The notes under the pieces: generated by a model
The model's input: only the letters and a program-made list of their open reading frames with translations
What the model was told of the DNA's origin: nothing
Databases searched by the model: none
Translations under genes and position numbers: made by a program
Shown here: piece after piece, positions 10,391 to 21,601 of the stretch
Numbering within the stretch: position 1 is the stretch's first letter
Layout: every line of letters starts with the position of its first letter
Source of the DNA: Neonectria sp. B-13
Lineage: Eukaryota; Ascomycota; Sordariomycetes; Hypocreales; Nectriaceae
Direction: 5' to 3'
Length of the DNA: 64,000 nucleotides
NCBI GenBank assembly: GCA_002682825.1
Contig: NOKP01000042.1
Span: 62,001-126,000, forward strand

Positions 10391-12641
10391 GGCGGCTATG
10401 GCTGTGGTTGTGGTTTCCTTTGTGTTGTTCAACAGACTGTCATCAGGGTCTGACCTGGAGCAGAGCCCGCCCATTTAATAAGTCGACGACGATGAGGGCG
10501 CCGACGACTTGAAGTGAATGGGTGTGCGGGTGTGCGGGTGTGCGAGTAAGCGGGTGAGAAGTGAGGCACCGCCCACACCAAGTGACTAGGTTGGATACGA
10601 TGCGATGTGATGCGATGCGCCTCTGCGATGCGCCTCGGCGTTTGCGCGATGCGGAGAGAGAGATGCAGGGAGCGAGCGACCTAGAAAGCGGCCCAGAGAG
10701 CGGCCCACGGAACTGGCTATGCTCTAACCAGAAGCATTGACAGGCAAGCGCTTGTTTCGGTCGATTCGATGCCGGCGACAATGCTGGCGGGATAGTTGGC
10801 AGGGGCTGGACGTCACAGATGCAAAGGACGCGGTGGCTGGCGCCTGTCTAGCATTGAGGCTGACTGAGGTCAGATTGACTGAGGCTGTGAGTGAGGTGAG
10901 GTCTTAAGGGTTTGTGATTTGACTGAGCATGGAACCCGGTAGGGGCTTTGAGAGCCCTGGTTAAAGAACAAAGAGCTCTAAAAGGGAGGGTCGGTTAACG
11001 GTCTCGCGGACAAACAGACAGAACGAGAATGGCGGCGGTTGGCTGCTCCCTTGCTCCGCCGGTTGAAACGCTGCAGAAACAGACGGTCGAAACTTGGATG
11101 TGAAAGTGTTAAAATGCCCTGACTCCAGAGAAGCCCAGATGATGGATGTTGGATGCCGGGCTGGGCGTTGCGCAAGGCTGCTGACAGCGACGGGCCTCGC
11201 TCAACTTGGATCGAGGTGGGCGGCAAAGCGGGGTCCCTCCAGTACCTACTCATTGCTCCAGCGGGTGCTCTTTCAAGGGCTTCGGCGCTTCATTGCCTCG
11301 CTATAGTGGGGGTTATGGCCGTGCTCCCCCCGACTTTCAGTGGCTACAGGGGCTCCCGCATCAATGGATGAGGTTGACACGATATATCCTAATCAGGACT
11401 AGCCGTCCTCGAGGCCTCAACCCAAACCCTCTCATGTGGGCAACCCACGTTGGCTGCCTTGCAAGGCTGTCTTTTGCCTCGTTCTGATCGACCTCACATC
11501 CTCTCTCATTGGCTCTACGAGCGACTCGACGTCTTTAGCATCTCTGCATCCTCCCTGTTCCGTACACTTCATTTGATATTCATTTGCCCCGCAACACCAC
11601 CACGATCCTGCCACGAGCTTAGCCCAAACTCCCGGTAACTGCAGACTACTCTGCCCTAGGGCCCCATCTCCCCATATTCAGGGGCGTAGCACTGTGACTC
11701 TACTCCGCACTATTTATGGCGGCCCGCGTTCATCCCACAAACTTCGCCTCCATTGTCGAATACACTTATTCTACTGCTCTTAGCCCTCTTTAGGAAGTCT
11801 CCGAACCTGCTCATTCTTGATCCTCTCTCCAAACTCTCCAATCGACCCATCCACCATACCACTTATTGCCAGGCTATTCCAGATTGCAGTCCGCCCCCCT
11901 CGCTAACCATCAACCAACTCATCACTTCAAAACCTACCTACCTACTAGGCAGATTGTTTTCCACATTACCTGGATTTATCCAGACTGCCAGCGAATGTCG
12001 ACCTTAGATAGCGACCGTCTATAAGCAGCGCCTCCTCTTTTTCTCCTTGACCGCTTCACACGTCTGCCGCCGGCCAGGCAGATGACCCTTACCCAAGAAG
12101 TCGAGCTTGAGCACAGCCAACGGCTCACGGCCAAGTCACCAAGTGGATCAACCACAGCCCTTCCATCGCTCGCTAACAACACCATCTTACTAACTTACTC
12201 CCCATACCGGATCTTTTTCCCCGTCTCAATAGCTTCTCCTTACTTTAGCCTAGGCAGGTCAGCCATCCTTGACTTCAGTCTAGCCAACAAGCTCCCACCC
12301 CAAGTGCCTCCACCTTTGGCACACATCACCATGCTGGCATCTCGTTATTCTCTCAGTGACAAATACTGTATTGCAGCGCCTCTTCTGCCTGGTATACAAA
12401 GTCTATCGAGTGTCGACGTTACCCCAAGCTGTCCGTGAATCCCACCCCAACATAAAAGTACAGAGGCAGTGCATATACCTTTTCCATCGGGACCCTGGTC
12501 TCTGAAAAGCCCGTCCCGTTATTTTGCCAATCCAGTTGCCCTTTTCAACTCGTTGATCCTGACAAGCATCGTCAATCTGCCCCTTTTGGCATTTCCGGAA
12601 GCTGCGAGGTTGAACTCGGAATCGCCTCGCGAGCCATCATC
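10391..12641. other. Long gene-poor stretch with short GT-rich tandem repeats
   Basis: 2,251 bp between the deaminase start and the BLM10 3' end. Near 10520-10550 there are three tandem copies of a GTGTGCGG-type unit, and near 10598-10640 a GATGC/GATGTG-rich tract with two CTCTGCGATGCGCCTC-like copies. The rest is C/T-rich on the plus strand, like a long leader, but its longest frame (12082-12438) shows no family features. It may hold the deaminase promoter and an unannotated non-coding transcript. Mirrored at 14289-16539. Confidence 0.4.
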
Positions 12642-13315
12642 TTACGCGAAGTAGCTCTTCCACAATACACCCTCCAGGTCCTCCAACTGTTCAGAAGTGA
12701 AATACTAAGGCTCGTTAGCAATCTACATTTCACACCGTCTCGCTTGCAGGGTAGTGATAGACATACCTTTTGATCCACCGTCCAACTGTCCTGCCTCGTC
12801 TTCTTGAATTCACTGAGAATGGCCTTTGTTGCCTTGCCGACAACCCCAGGGTCGCCAGCAGCCCTCCTAGCTAGAGTTGCTAGCACTTCTGGCATCCACT
12901 CGGGTGGCGGAGTCGCGTAAGGGAATGCCTCAATCAAGGCACCTAGACCCAGTACTGCTGCATGTCTCCTTGTGATTTGCTTGTGCACATCCACAGGCGT
13001 CTCTGTGCCCGGAAGTTGTCGTCCACGTTTGGGCATTGGATTGTGCCGCAGCTCATCGTCAAAGCGAGTCTTCAGGTGTGCAATCATTGGGTCACGAATC
13101 CTTCGAGGCGAGCACCGGATCATGCCAGCCAGCGTAGTTGAGGCGCATGAGCGCACCTCCAGCTGCGAGTCGCCCAACATGTCCGATACAGCGTTGAAAA
13201 GGAGGTCTCGCTGGGTGCTTCGTGTCAAGAAAATCCGCCTGAAGTAGATCACCTGCATGTTGACCAGCGCCCGCAAGCGCTGATGCCAGCTGGCAGCCGT
13301 CTTACCAATACGAAC
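12642..13315 (-). CDS. BLM10: BLM10/PA200 proteasome activator, C-terminal fragment cut by the gap (left copy)
   Basis: Only the last 203 codons are present, in two exons, 13315-12767 and 12704-12642, with a 62-bp intron. The fragment shows HEAT-like helices and ends in SYFA, matching the Hb-Y-X-type proteasome-docking tail of Blm10/PA200, whose usual last three residues are YYA. Family members are giant proteins of about 1,800-2,000 residues that cap the 20S proteasome. The 5' part would lie in or beyond the N gap. The copy at 13416-14288 extends 199 bp further toward the 5' end. This is a sequence-gap truncation, not a visible mutation. Confidence 0.82.
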
Positions 13316-13415
13316 NNNNNNNNNNNNNNNNNNNNNNNNNNNNNNNNNNNNNNNNNNNNNNNNNNNNNNNNNNNNNNNNNNNNNNNNNNNNNNNNNNNNN
13401 NNNNNNNNNNNNNNN
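13316..13415. other. Assembly gap of 100 Ns
   Basis: Exactly 100 undetermined bases separate the two arms. A round 100-N run is a common placeholder for a gap of unknown length, so the true spacing between the arms is not known. Both flanks are in the coding sequence of BLM10 and point into the gap with their 5' sides. Confidence 0.98.
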
Positions 13416-14288
13416 GTGGCTCGACTGCACCCTCTCGTCGCATGAGTGTATTCAACTGGTACCCTTCTTCCCCACGCCCTTCATGGAGGAGCTCTTGCAC
13501 ATGATGGATGTCAAAGAAGATCCCGAGCTGATGAGGCTTGCGTATCACGTATACCGGCACCTCCCCAACATTCCGTTCCGGGATGGGGAGGATGCGGAGT
13601 TCATTGAGGCGCTGGTTCGTATTGGTAAGACGGCTGCCAGCTGGCATCAGCGCTTGCGGGCGCTGGTCAACATGCAGGTGATCTACTTCAGGCGGATTTT
13701 CTTGACACGAAGCACCCAGCGAGACCTCCTTTTCAACGCTGTATCGGACATGTTGGGCGACTCGCAGCTGGAGGTGCGCTCATGCGCCTCAACTACGCTG
13801 GCTGGCATGATCCGGTGCTCGCCTCGAAGGATTCGTGACCCAATGATTGCACACCTGAAGACTCGCTTTGACGATGAGCTGCGGCACAATCCAATGCCCA
13901 AACGTGGACGACAACTTCCGGGCACAGAGACGCCTGTGGATGTGCACAAGCAAATCACAAGGAGACATGCAGCAGTACTGGGTCTAGGTGCCTTGATTGA
14001 GGCATTCCCTTACGCGACTCCGCCACCCGAGTGGATGCCAGAAGTGCTAGCAACTCTAGCTAGGAGGGCTGCTGGCGACCCTGGGGTTGTCGGCAAGGCA
14101 ACAAAGGCCATTCTCAGTGAATTCAAGAAGACGAGGCAGGACAGTTGGACGGTGGATCAAAAGGTATGTCTATCACTACCCTGCAAGCGAGACGGTGTGA
14201 AATGTAGATTGCTAACGAGCCTTAGTATTTCACTTCTGAACAGTTGGAGGACCTGGAGGGTGTATTGTGGAAGAGCTACTTCGCGTAA
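13416..14288 (+). CDS. BLM10: BLM10/PA200 proteasome activator, C-terminal fragment cut by the gap (right copy)
   Basis: Open from the first base after the gap: exon 13416-14163, intron 14164-14225 (GTATGT...TTAG), exon 14226-14288, about 269 residues. Reading begins WLDCTLSSHE and runs through HEAT-like helices (PEWMPEVLATLARR) to EQLEDLEGVLWKSYFA. The tail resembles the Hb-Y-X motif that inserts into the 20S alpha ring, with Phe where Tyr is usual. The first 199 bp (13416-13614) have no partner in the left arm because their mirror falls in the gap. In function, Blm10/PA200 caps the 20S core and promotes ATP-independent degradation and core maturation. An intact gene would need more than 4 kb upstream. 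Confidence 0.85.
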
Positions 14289-16539
14289 GATGATGGCTCG
14301 CGAGGCGATTCCGAGTTCAACCTCGCAGCTTCCGGAAATGCCAAAAGGGGCAGATTGACGATGCTTGTCAGGATCAACGAGTTGAAAAGGGCAACTGGAT
14401 TGGCAAAATAACGGGACGGGCTTTTCAGAGACCAGGGTCCCGATGGAAAAGGTATATGCACTGCCTCTGTACTTTTATGTTGGGGTGGGATTCACGGACA
14501 GCTTGGGGTAACGTCGACACTCGATAGACTTTGTATACCAGGCAGAAGAGGCGCTGCAATACAGTATTTGTCACTGAGAGAATAACGAGATGCCAGCATG
14601 GTGATGTGTGCCAAAGGTGGAGGCACTTGGGGTGGGAGCTTGTTGGCTAGACTGAAGTCAAGGATGGCTGACCTGCCTAGGCTAAAGTAAGGAGAAGCTA
14701 TTGAGACGGGGAAAAAGATCCGGTATGGGGAGTAAGTTAGTAAGATGGTGTTGTTAGCGAGCGATGGAAGGGCTGTGGTTGATCCACTTGGTGACTTGGC
14801 CGTGAGCCGTTGGCTGTGCTCAAGCTCGACTTCTTGGGTAAGGGTCATCTGCCTGGCCGGCGGCAGACGTGTGAAGCGGTCAAGGAGAAAAAGAGGAGGC
14901 GCTGCTTATAGACGGTCGCTATCTAAGGTCGACATTCGCTGGCAGTCTGGATAAATCCAGGTAATGTGGAAAACAATCTGCCTAGTAGGTAGGTAGGTTT
15001 TGAAGTGATGAGTTGGTTGATGGTTAGCGAGGGGGGCGGACTGCAATCTGGAATAGCCTGGCAATAAGTGGTATGGTGGATGGGTCGATTGGAGAGTTTG
15101 GAGAGAGGATCAAGAATGAGCAGGTTCGGAGACTTCCTAAAGAGGGCTAAGAGCAGTAGAATAAGTGTATTCGACAATGGAGGCGAAGTTTGTGGGATGA
15201 ACGCGGGCCGCCATAAATAGTGCGGAGTAGAGTCACAGTGCTACGCCCCTGAATATGGGGAGATGGGGCCCTAGGGCAGAGTAGTCTGCAGTTACCGGGA
15301 GTTTGGGCTAAGCTCGTGGCAGGATCGTGGTGGTGTTGCGGGGCAAATGAATATCAAATGAAGTGTACGGAACAGGGAGGATGCAGAGATGCTAAAGACG
15401 TCGAGTCGCTCGTAGAGCCAATGAGAGAGGATGTGAGGTCGATCAGAACGAGGCAAAAGACAGCCTTGCAAGGCAGCCAACGTGGGTTGCCCACATGAGA
15501 GGGTTTGGGTTGAGGCCTCGAGGACGGCTAGTCCTGATTAGGATATATCGTGTCAACCTCATCCATTGATGCGGGAGCCCCTGTAGCCACTGAAAGTCGG
15601 GGGGAGCACGGCCATAACCCCCACTATAGCGAGGCAATGAAGCGCCGAAGCCCTTGAAAGAGCACCCGCTGGAGCAATGAGTAGGTACTGGAGGGACCCC
15701 GCTTTGCCGCCCACCTCGATCCAAGTTGAGCGAGGCCCGTCGCTGTCAGCAGCCTTGCGCAACGCCCAGCCCGGCATCCAACATCCATCATCTGGGCTTC
15801 TCTGGAGTCAGGGCATTTTAACACTTTCACATCCAAGTTTCGACCGTCTGTTTCTGCAGCGTTTCAACCGGCGGAGCAAGGGAGCAGCCAACCGCCGCCA
15901 TTCTCGTTCTGTCTGTTTGTCCGCGAGACCGTTAACCGACCCTCCCTTTTAGAGCTCTTTGTTCTTTAACCAGGGCTCTCAAAGCCCCTACCGGGTTCCA
16001 TGCTCAGTCAAATCACAAACCCTTAAGACCTCACCTCACTCACAGCCTCAGTCAATCTGACCTCAGTCAGCCTCAATGCTAGACAGGCGCCAGCCACCGC
16101 GTCCTTTGCATCTGTGACGTCCAGCCCCTGCCAACTATCCCGCCAGCATTGTCGCCGGCATCGAATCGACCGAAACAAGCGCTTGCCTGTCAATGCTTCT
16201 GGTTAGAGCATAGCCAGTTCCGTGGGCCGCTCTCTGGGCCGCTTTCTAGGTCGCTCGCTCCCTGCATCTCTCTCTCCGCATCGCGCAAACGCCGAGGCGC
16301 ATCGCAGAGGCGCATCGCATCACATCGCATCGTATCCAACCTAGTCACTTGGTGTGGGCGGTGCCTCACTTCTCACCCGCTTACTCGCACACCCGCACAC
16401 CCGCACACCCATTCACTTCAAGTCGTCGGCGCCCTCATCGTCGTCGACTTATTAAATGGGCGGGCTCTGCTCCAGGTCAGACCCTGATGACAGTCTGTTG
16501 AACAACACAAAGGAAACCACAACCACAGCCATAGCCGCC
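14289..16539. other. Long gene-poor stretch (mirror of 10391-12641)
   Basis: Same content as the left-arm stretch: G/A-rich on the plus strand near 14500-15300, and the GT/CA tandem units near 16380-16410 just before the deaminase gene. Nothing recognisable as a gene. Confidence 0.4.
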
Positions 16540-18520
16540 ATGGTTCGCAGATCACCCCGGACTATTAAAAAGCTCTCTGCTGCCCATCGCACACACTCTC
16601 GCGAGATGGCTGCTGCCCGGAGCCTCATCGAGGCTCACGACGCCGATATCGCCGCACGCGACCCGGCCAACGAGCCCGGCTGGCATGGTATCAGCCCCGA
16701 CGCCGCCCATAGCTCTGTCCAAGACTATCTCGCCTTGCGCGAACAAGTCCTCGCCCGCGAGAAGACTCTCGACTTTGACTTCCCCTGTCGCAACGGGAGC
16801 TCTCCCGAGGAACGTCGCGCCGAAGCCATCATCCAAAGGCTCAAGCGCGAAGACCGGGCCGCCATCTACGACGCGGCCCCGCCCCGGATCGGTTTCGGCG
16901 GACAGAAGCATCGCAGGTTTGCTGGCGATCACTTCTTATCGAACCTGCCTCTCATCAACCAGACTGCCTTGTTCGACGTCGCTCGCAACATGCCCAAGGG
17001 CGCTCACCTGCACATTCACTTCAACGCCTGCCTTGCCCCCAACGTGTTGCTGAACATCGCCAAGGGCATGGATCGCATGTTTATCACGAGCAACATCCCC
17101 TTAATCCCCGACGATGGCTGCGTAAGCTTCGACCAGTGCGAAATCCAGTTCTCCTTGATGAGTCCCGAAAAAGAAACCCCCGGCGATTTGTTCTCTCCCA
17201 AATACGAGTCTCGCCAAACCATGAAGTTCCAAGAGTTCCTCAAGCGCTTTCCACGATATTACCCTCAAACTACAGCGGATGAGTGGCTACTTAATAAGCT
17301 CATGTTCGATGAGCAAGAAACACACAACCATTTACAGACAGCGACTGGGTAAGTCCGTAGACACTCCCGCTCCAAGCTCTTCTCCTCAACAACAACCGGT
17401 TCTAACAACGCACAGCGCTTGGGAAAAGTTCAACGGCCGAACAAGGATGATGAAGGGGCTCTTTAACTACGAGACGGCATACAGGAAATATACCCGGCTA
17501 TGCCTTGAGGACTTTATGCGGGACAACATTCAGTACGCCGAAATCCGCCCAAATTTTATGACAAACAACCAACTCTACCACGACGACGGCACGGGACCCA
17601 TCGATAACTGGGGCATCATGAAGATCATTATCGACGAGGTAGAAGCGTTTAAGGCCGAGGTGGCCCGGGAGCGCAAGTCCTTCGGTGGCTTGAAAGTCAT
17701 TTACTGCACTCCTCGGTCTTTCCAGTCCAAGGATGTCAAGGCAGCTCTCGACGAGTGCCGTGAGTTCAAAAAGCGCTGGCCCCAGTGGATTGCAGGTAAC
17801 ATACCTACATCGAGCACAAAGCTCTTCCGTATATGCGGCAGATGTTAACCAGAACCAGGCTTCGATCTTGTCGGGGAAGAGGCTAAGGGGCGACCTCTCA
17901 AGGACTTTATTCCGGAACTGCTCGATTTCCAGAAAATGTGCCGACAAGAAAAGCTCGAAATCCCGTTCCTTTTCCACTGCGGTGAGACTTTAGATATGGG
18001 TACCGATACCGACGGGAACCTAGTGGATGCGCTTCTTCTCGACTCGAAGCGGATAGGCCACGGCTTTGCACTTGCGAAGCATCCCTACATCATGCAGCTT
18101 ATGAAAGAGCGCAACATCTGCCTGGAGGTGTGTCCGATTTCTAATGAGGTTCTGGGGCTCACGCCGCGGGTGAACGGGCATGCCATGTATCAGCTTCTGG
18201 CCAACAACGTGCACTGTACCGTGAGCTCAGACAACGGAACCCTATTTCGGTAAGTCTTTGGAAGAACAGCTCGCTATTGGCCGAGAATGAATGTTAAACA
18301 GCAGTATAGCTCTTCGTTGTCCCACGACTTCTACCAAGTCATGGTGGGCAAGGACGACATGGGCCTTTACGGGTGGAAGCAACTCATCCTATGGAGCCTA
18401 CAGCACGCATGCCTCGACGAGGTAGAGTTTGCAGAGGTATCGACGCAATGGGAAACCAAGTGGAAGGAATTCCTTCGGTGGTTGATTGAGAAGTATGAAA
18501 ATGGCCCCAAGCTGGCATAG
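16540..18520 (+). CDS. ADGF/CECR1-type adenosine deaminase (right copy)
   Basis: Exons 16540-17348, 17416-17795, 17859-18249 and 18310-18520; 596 aa, identical to the left copy. The introns are 67, 63 and 60 bp. The third acceptor is TATAG at 18305-18309; earlier CAG triplets at 18299-18304 would break the frame, and the chosen site restores the conserved FRSSLSHDFYQVMVGKDDMG segment. Metal ligands HLHIH, catalytic HCGE and SSDN are all intact, so if both copies are real both should encode active enzyme. An in-frame ATG at 16456 would add 28 residues but has a weaker context. Confidence 0.88.
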
Positions 18521-19633
18521 GCTGGCTTGGGTTCCATGCCGCAAGATGCACAGCAAGGCGCAGAGCAAGGCACGGAAGTACAGAATTACGACGATTACAT
18601 TACATCTACGACATTTGACGAGAGGCCGGTCAGGCAGGGAGCAGTCCCAGGGGCAAACATGGATATTTAGGGGCACTGGATACCGATTTATCTAGGTACT
18701 TGTATGGTATTTGCTTTTCATTTTTTATTTTATATCCCGTCGGAGGTGTTTGGGGTTATGGTGTATGGCGCAAAGTGATGGAAGGGGTTGCCAGCTTCAC
18801 AGGTGGGTTCCTTAGGGTTTCTCAGAGGGTTCCTTCTTGTTTCTTGTGCTCTTCTTTCTCTGATCCTGCCCGGTTGGTTGGAGGATATTCTATTCTACAT
18901 TACATGAGCTATGACGTCGTCACTTGTCTCTTTGTTTCTTGTCCTCTCGGCGTTCCCGAGTTCCACAGCAGCGGGGTGTCTCAGTGGGGGAGTCTCACGT
19001 TACAGGCATCTCACAGGTGGGGCAGTTCCCTAGGCAGCTCATAGGCGCTGTGGCGCAGGAGCGTTGCCCGCCGTTGGACACCCGTCTGTGGGGATCCAGG
19101 CAGGTGCAACTTGGTTCCTTCCCGTCCAATCTTCTTCCTCGTCAGTTTCAACCCCAACCCCAGCCCCGGCCTCAGCGCGTCCCACGCAGCCTCGAATCTC
19201 GCCCGACTCTTCTCAGGACTTGAAGATATCCCAGAATTCAATTCAGCAACATCACTGTTCTCATCGCTATTTTTCTTCAGCGCCTTCATTACTCGTCTAT
19301 GTCCCGTGTCCTCGCTTCTTGCCTGTCCCATTCTTGTCCAGCTCTCCCAGCCCGTTGCTGGCCCCTTTCACTTGCAGGTCGTGGTTTGAAACCGCCCCAA
19401 ATCGAAACCAGGCTGTGCAACTGCAACAAACAACCTGGGACTCGGTCAACGTACGAATGCTCGGCCTTGTCTGTCTGCCTCGTCCCGATTGCCTCTTATT
19501 CTTCAAAACAACTCAACGGCATACGAACAGACGGACAGACCACACCACTCGCAGCCAGACAGCTAGACTCCCATTTTGGCTTCCAATTTCCAACCCAATC
19601 ACATCAATACCTCTCAGCTACTAATTACTGCAA
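18521..19633. other. Intergenic region (mirror of 7297-8409)
   Basis: 1,113 bp between the deaminase stop and the membrane-protein ATG. The last 500 bp are CT- and CA-rich like a fungal leader. No gene recognised. Confidence 0.4.
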
Positions 19634-21193
19634 ATGGCCGACTCCCGCGATCCAGACTGGAAATGGTTCCCCAACGTCAAAGAAAGCTGGTCGCTCGACG
19701 TCGTCACCCTACTCGCCGTCATTGGCGAGTCGTCCATGACCGAGCATTCGCAGACCATCACGGCCTCGCTTCTCTGTCTCCTCCCGCGTCTCATTCCCGC
19801 GCCTCAGGCTCTTCTCAAGCCCAGTCGCCCCGGCCGAATGCCCGAGACCGTCGCCAAGATGACGGGTGTCTACAGCGGCACCACGCTCGACTCGGTCGGC
19901 TTCTTCGCAACCATCATCACTCCGCTCGACGCTCTACCCGCGTTTAGTTTCCGCGTCCTCAAGATCGAACACACCGATCTCAACCAGCTTGGAAATATGG
20001 AGGTTCCTAGCGCCCCGGACCGCCCAGGCCGGTTCCGCCGCTCTCTCTCATGGGCTCGGGCCGCCCGCACCGGCGCCAAGGATGCCCAGGACAGTCCGGT
20101 CCGCAACCAGACCCGCCTCCGCCGCCCGCCCACCGACGAGGAGAATGGTGGTCCTCTCCAGGGCCTACCTCCAGCTCGTTCTACCACGATATGCCTTCCC
20201 GACGACGATGACCCCGGCCATGCGCCCAAGCCGCTCAGACGGCGGGCCACGGCTAAGGAAAAGGTCCAAGACATGCTCTCCAACCCGACTCTGGCCAACA
20301 GAGCCGATCCTCCCGCCGTGCCCGCTAAGCTCTTCTCGCCCATTCACATTCTCTCGGTCTTGTCGCTGATTCTCAGTATTGCACTTATCGCCTTCGCCGT
20401 CTGGTGCAGGGACGGAGCTGCGATCCTTGCTGTGAGCCTCATGTCCTTGGCGTCCACCGTCGTGGGCTACGCATCATTGTGGCACCCGATCCTGATGAAC
20501 CGCAAACACACCAACGAGGTGCCCAAGGGCGACGTTATGATCCGCACTCGGGAGGGCGCCTTCATCCTCATTCAGTGTACCGAGGAGGTTGCCCGTGAAC
20601 TATACTCGGGAACAGAGGAGTGCAAATACCACGTCGGCAACCGTACCTATCGCTTTCTCATGGCTCTCGGCACCACCCTTCTCATGCTCAGCGTCGTTCT
20701 CCTCGGCAATTGTACCTGGGACTCGCAGATCTTCATTGGCGGCTCATACATTGTTCTCAACGGCCTCTACTGGGGACTCGGCATGCTTCCTCGTTCTTAC
20801 TTTTGGGACCTTTCCCGCTACCGATGGACCGACGTCACCCCACTCGATGCTCAAAACGCCCACACAATCACCGACCGCAAAGACGAGCGGGAGGGCCATC
20901 CTAGTTTCACGCGGACACTGTGGTATGCCATCCGCGAGACGAAACTCACCGGTTGGGTCGGTCGCAGTGGCGCTGCCCCTGGAACCGATCAATGGAACAG
21001 GTGGCTAAGCGAGGCTGAGGAGAAGGCCGCTGCAAACGATCGGAAGTGGGATGCCGTGGCACGCAAGGATGTCATCATGAAGGAGATGGTCAGGGAAGGC
21101 CAGCGCATGGACAAAGCCGCTCAGCATGCCCCGGCCATTGAGGTGCAGGGTGTCTCCAACGCGAACCCTGCCTGGAAAGATTCCTCGTTCTAG
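19634..21193 (+). CDS. Conserved fungal four-helix membrane protein of unknown function (right copy)
   Basis: 519 aa, identical to the copy at 5737-7296. Soluble head, basic disordered linker (about 125-225), two helix pairs (about 238-284 and 341-385) and a charged C-terminal tail. The context CTGCAAATGGCC around 19634 supports the start. Function unknown; I found no catalytic motif. Confidence 0.8.
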   Translation: MADSRDPDWKWFPNVKESWSLDVVTLLAVIGESSMTEHSQTITASLLCLLPRLIPAPQALLKPSRPGRMPETVAKMTGVYSGTTLDSVGFFATIITPLDALPAFSFRVLKIEHTDLNQLGNMEVPSAPDRPGRFRRSLSWARAARTGAKDAQDSPVRNQTRLRRPPTDEENGGPLQGLPPARSTTICLPDDDDPGHAPKPLRRRATAKEKVQDMLSNPTLANRADPPAVPAKLFSPIHILSVLSLILSIALIAFAVWCRDGAAILAVSLMSLASTVVGYASLWHPILMNRKHTNEVPKGDVMIRTREGAFILIQCTEEVARELYSGTEECKYHVGNRTYRFLMALGTTLLMLSVVLLGNCTWDSQIFIGGSYIVLNGLYWGLGMLPRSYFWDLSRYRWTDVTPLDAQNAHTITDRKDEREGHPSFTRTLWYAIRETKLTGWVGRSGAAPGTDQWNRWLSEAEEKAAANDRKWDAVARKDVIMKEMVREGQRMDKAAQHAPAIEVQGVSNANPAWKDSSF

Positions 21194-21601
21194 GGAAGCG
21201 GGTGTTTCTACCAGTATGATGATGACGAGGAAACGAGATGGGAGAAGGGTAGTATTTCTTGTGATGGAAGCGGTTATTATTGCTTCTCGCATGCGGTGCA
21301 CGCTCTTGGCAAATCGCATGGCAGTATGGAATCATATTCGTATCAGATAATCATTACGACTTACAGGTCAGTCGAGCAGGCATGGCGTATCGGTTTGGGA
21401 AATTGAAAACACTCGCACTTTGAGCAAATGTCGGAATTAGATAAATACGCAATCATGCAACTATAAGATAAAAACGACTTATGGTAGCGGTGCCTTTGGC
21501 GCGTGAACGGATCGCCGTTCAAAACGCCGGCTGTCTATGGACACAATGATTCCCCCCTTTTGTACTCCTTTTGTTGGACTCGTCCACTTTCACCTCGACG
21601 T
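21194..21601. other. Convergent intergenic region (mirror of 5329-5736)
   Basis: 408 bp of 3'-UTR-like sequence between convergent genes. No gene seen. Confidence 0.4.

Larger units (their letters stand above)
1..13315 (+). repeat. Left arm of a 13.3-kb inverted repeat
   Basis: This stretch is the reverse complement of 13615-26929, with paired coordinates summing to 26930. Every long reading frame here has a partner of identical length and translation on the other strand of the right arm, and stretches I compared directly matched base for base. The window begins inside the arm, so its outer edge cannot be seen. It ends at a run of Ns inside the BLM10 coding region. The arm could be a true duplication or an assembly artefact; identity without any divergence favours an artefact or a very recent event. 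Confidence 0.95.

Noticed and set aside
12082..12438. 118-codon plus-strand frame in the gene-poor stretch (and its mirror)
   Set aside because: No homology-like pattern, codon bias resembles leader DNA, and no flanking splice logic.
13416..13514. Possible perfect palindrome at the exact centre (13465)
   Set aside because: The reverse complement of 13495-13514 does not match 13416-13435, so the central 199 bp are unpaired and the symmetry comes only from a gap of matching placement.
13249..13647. Minus-strand frame running through the Ns
   Set aside because: Reading through undetermined bases is meaningless; the real BLM10 frames end at the gap on each side.
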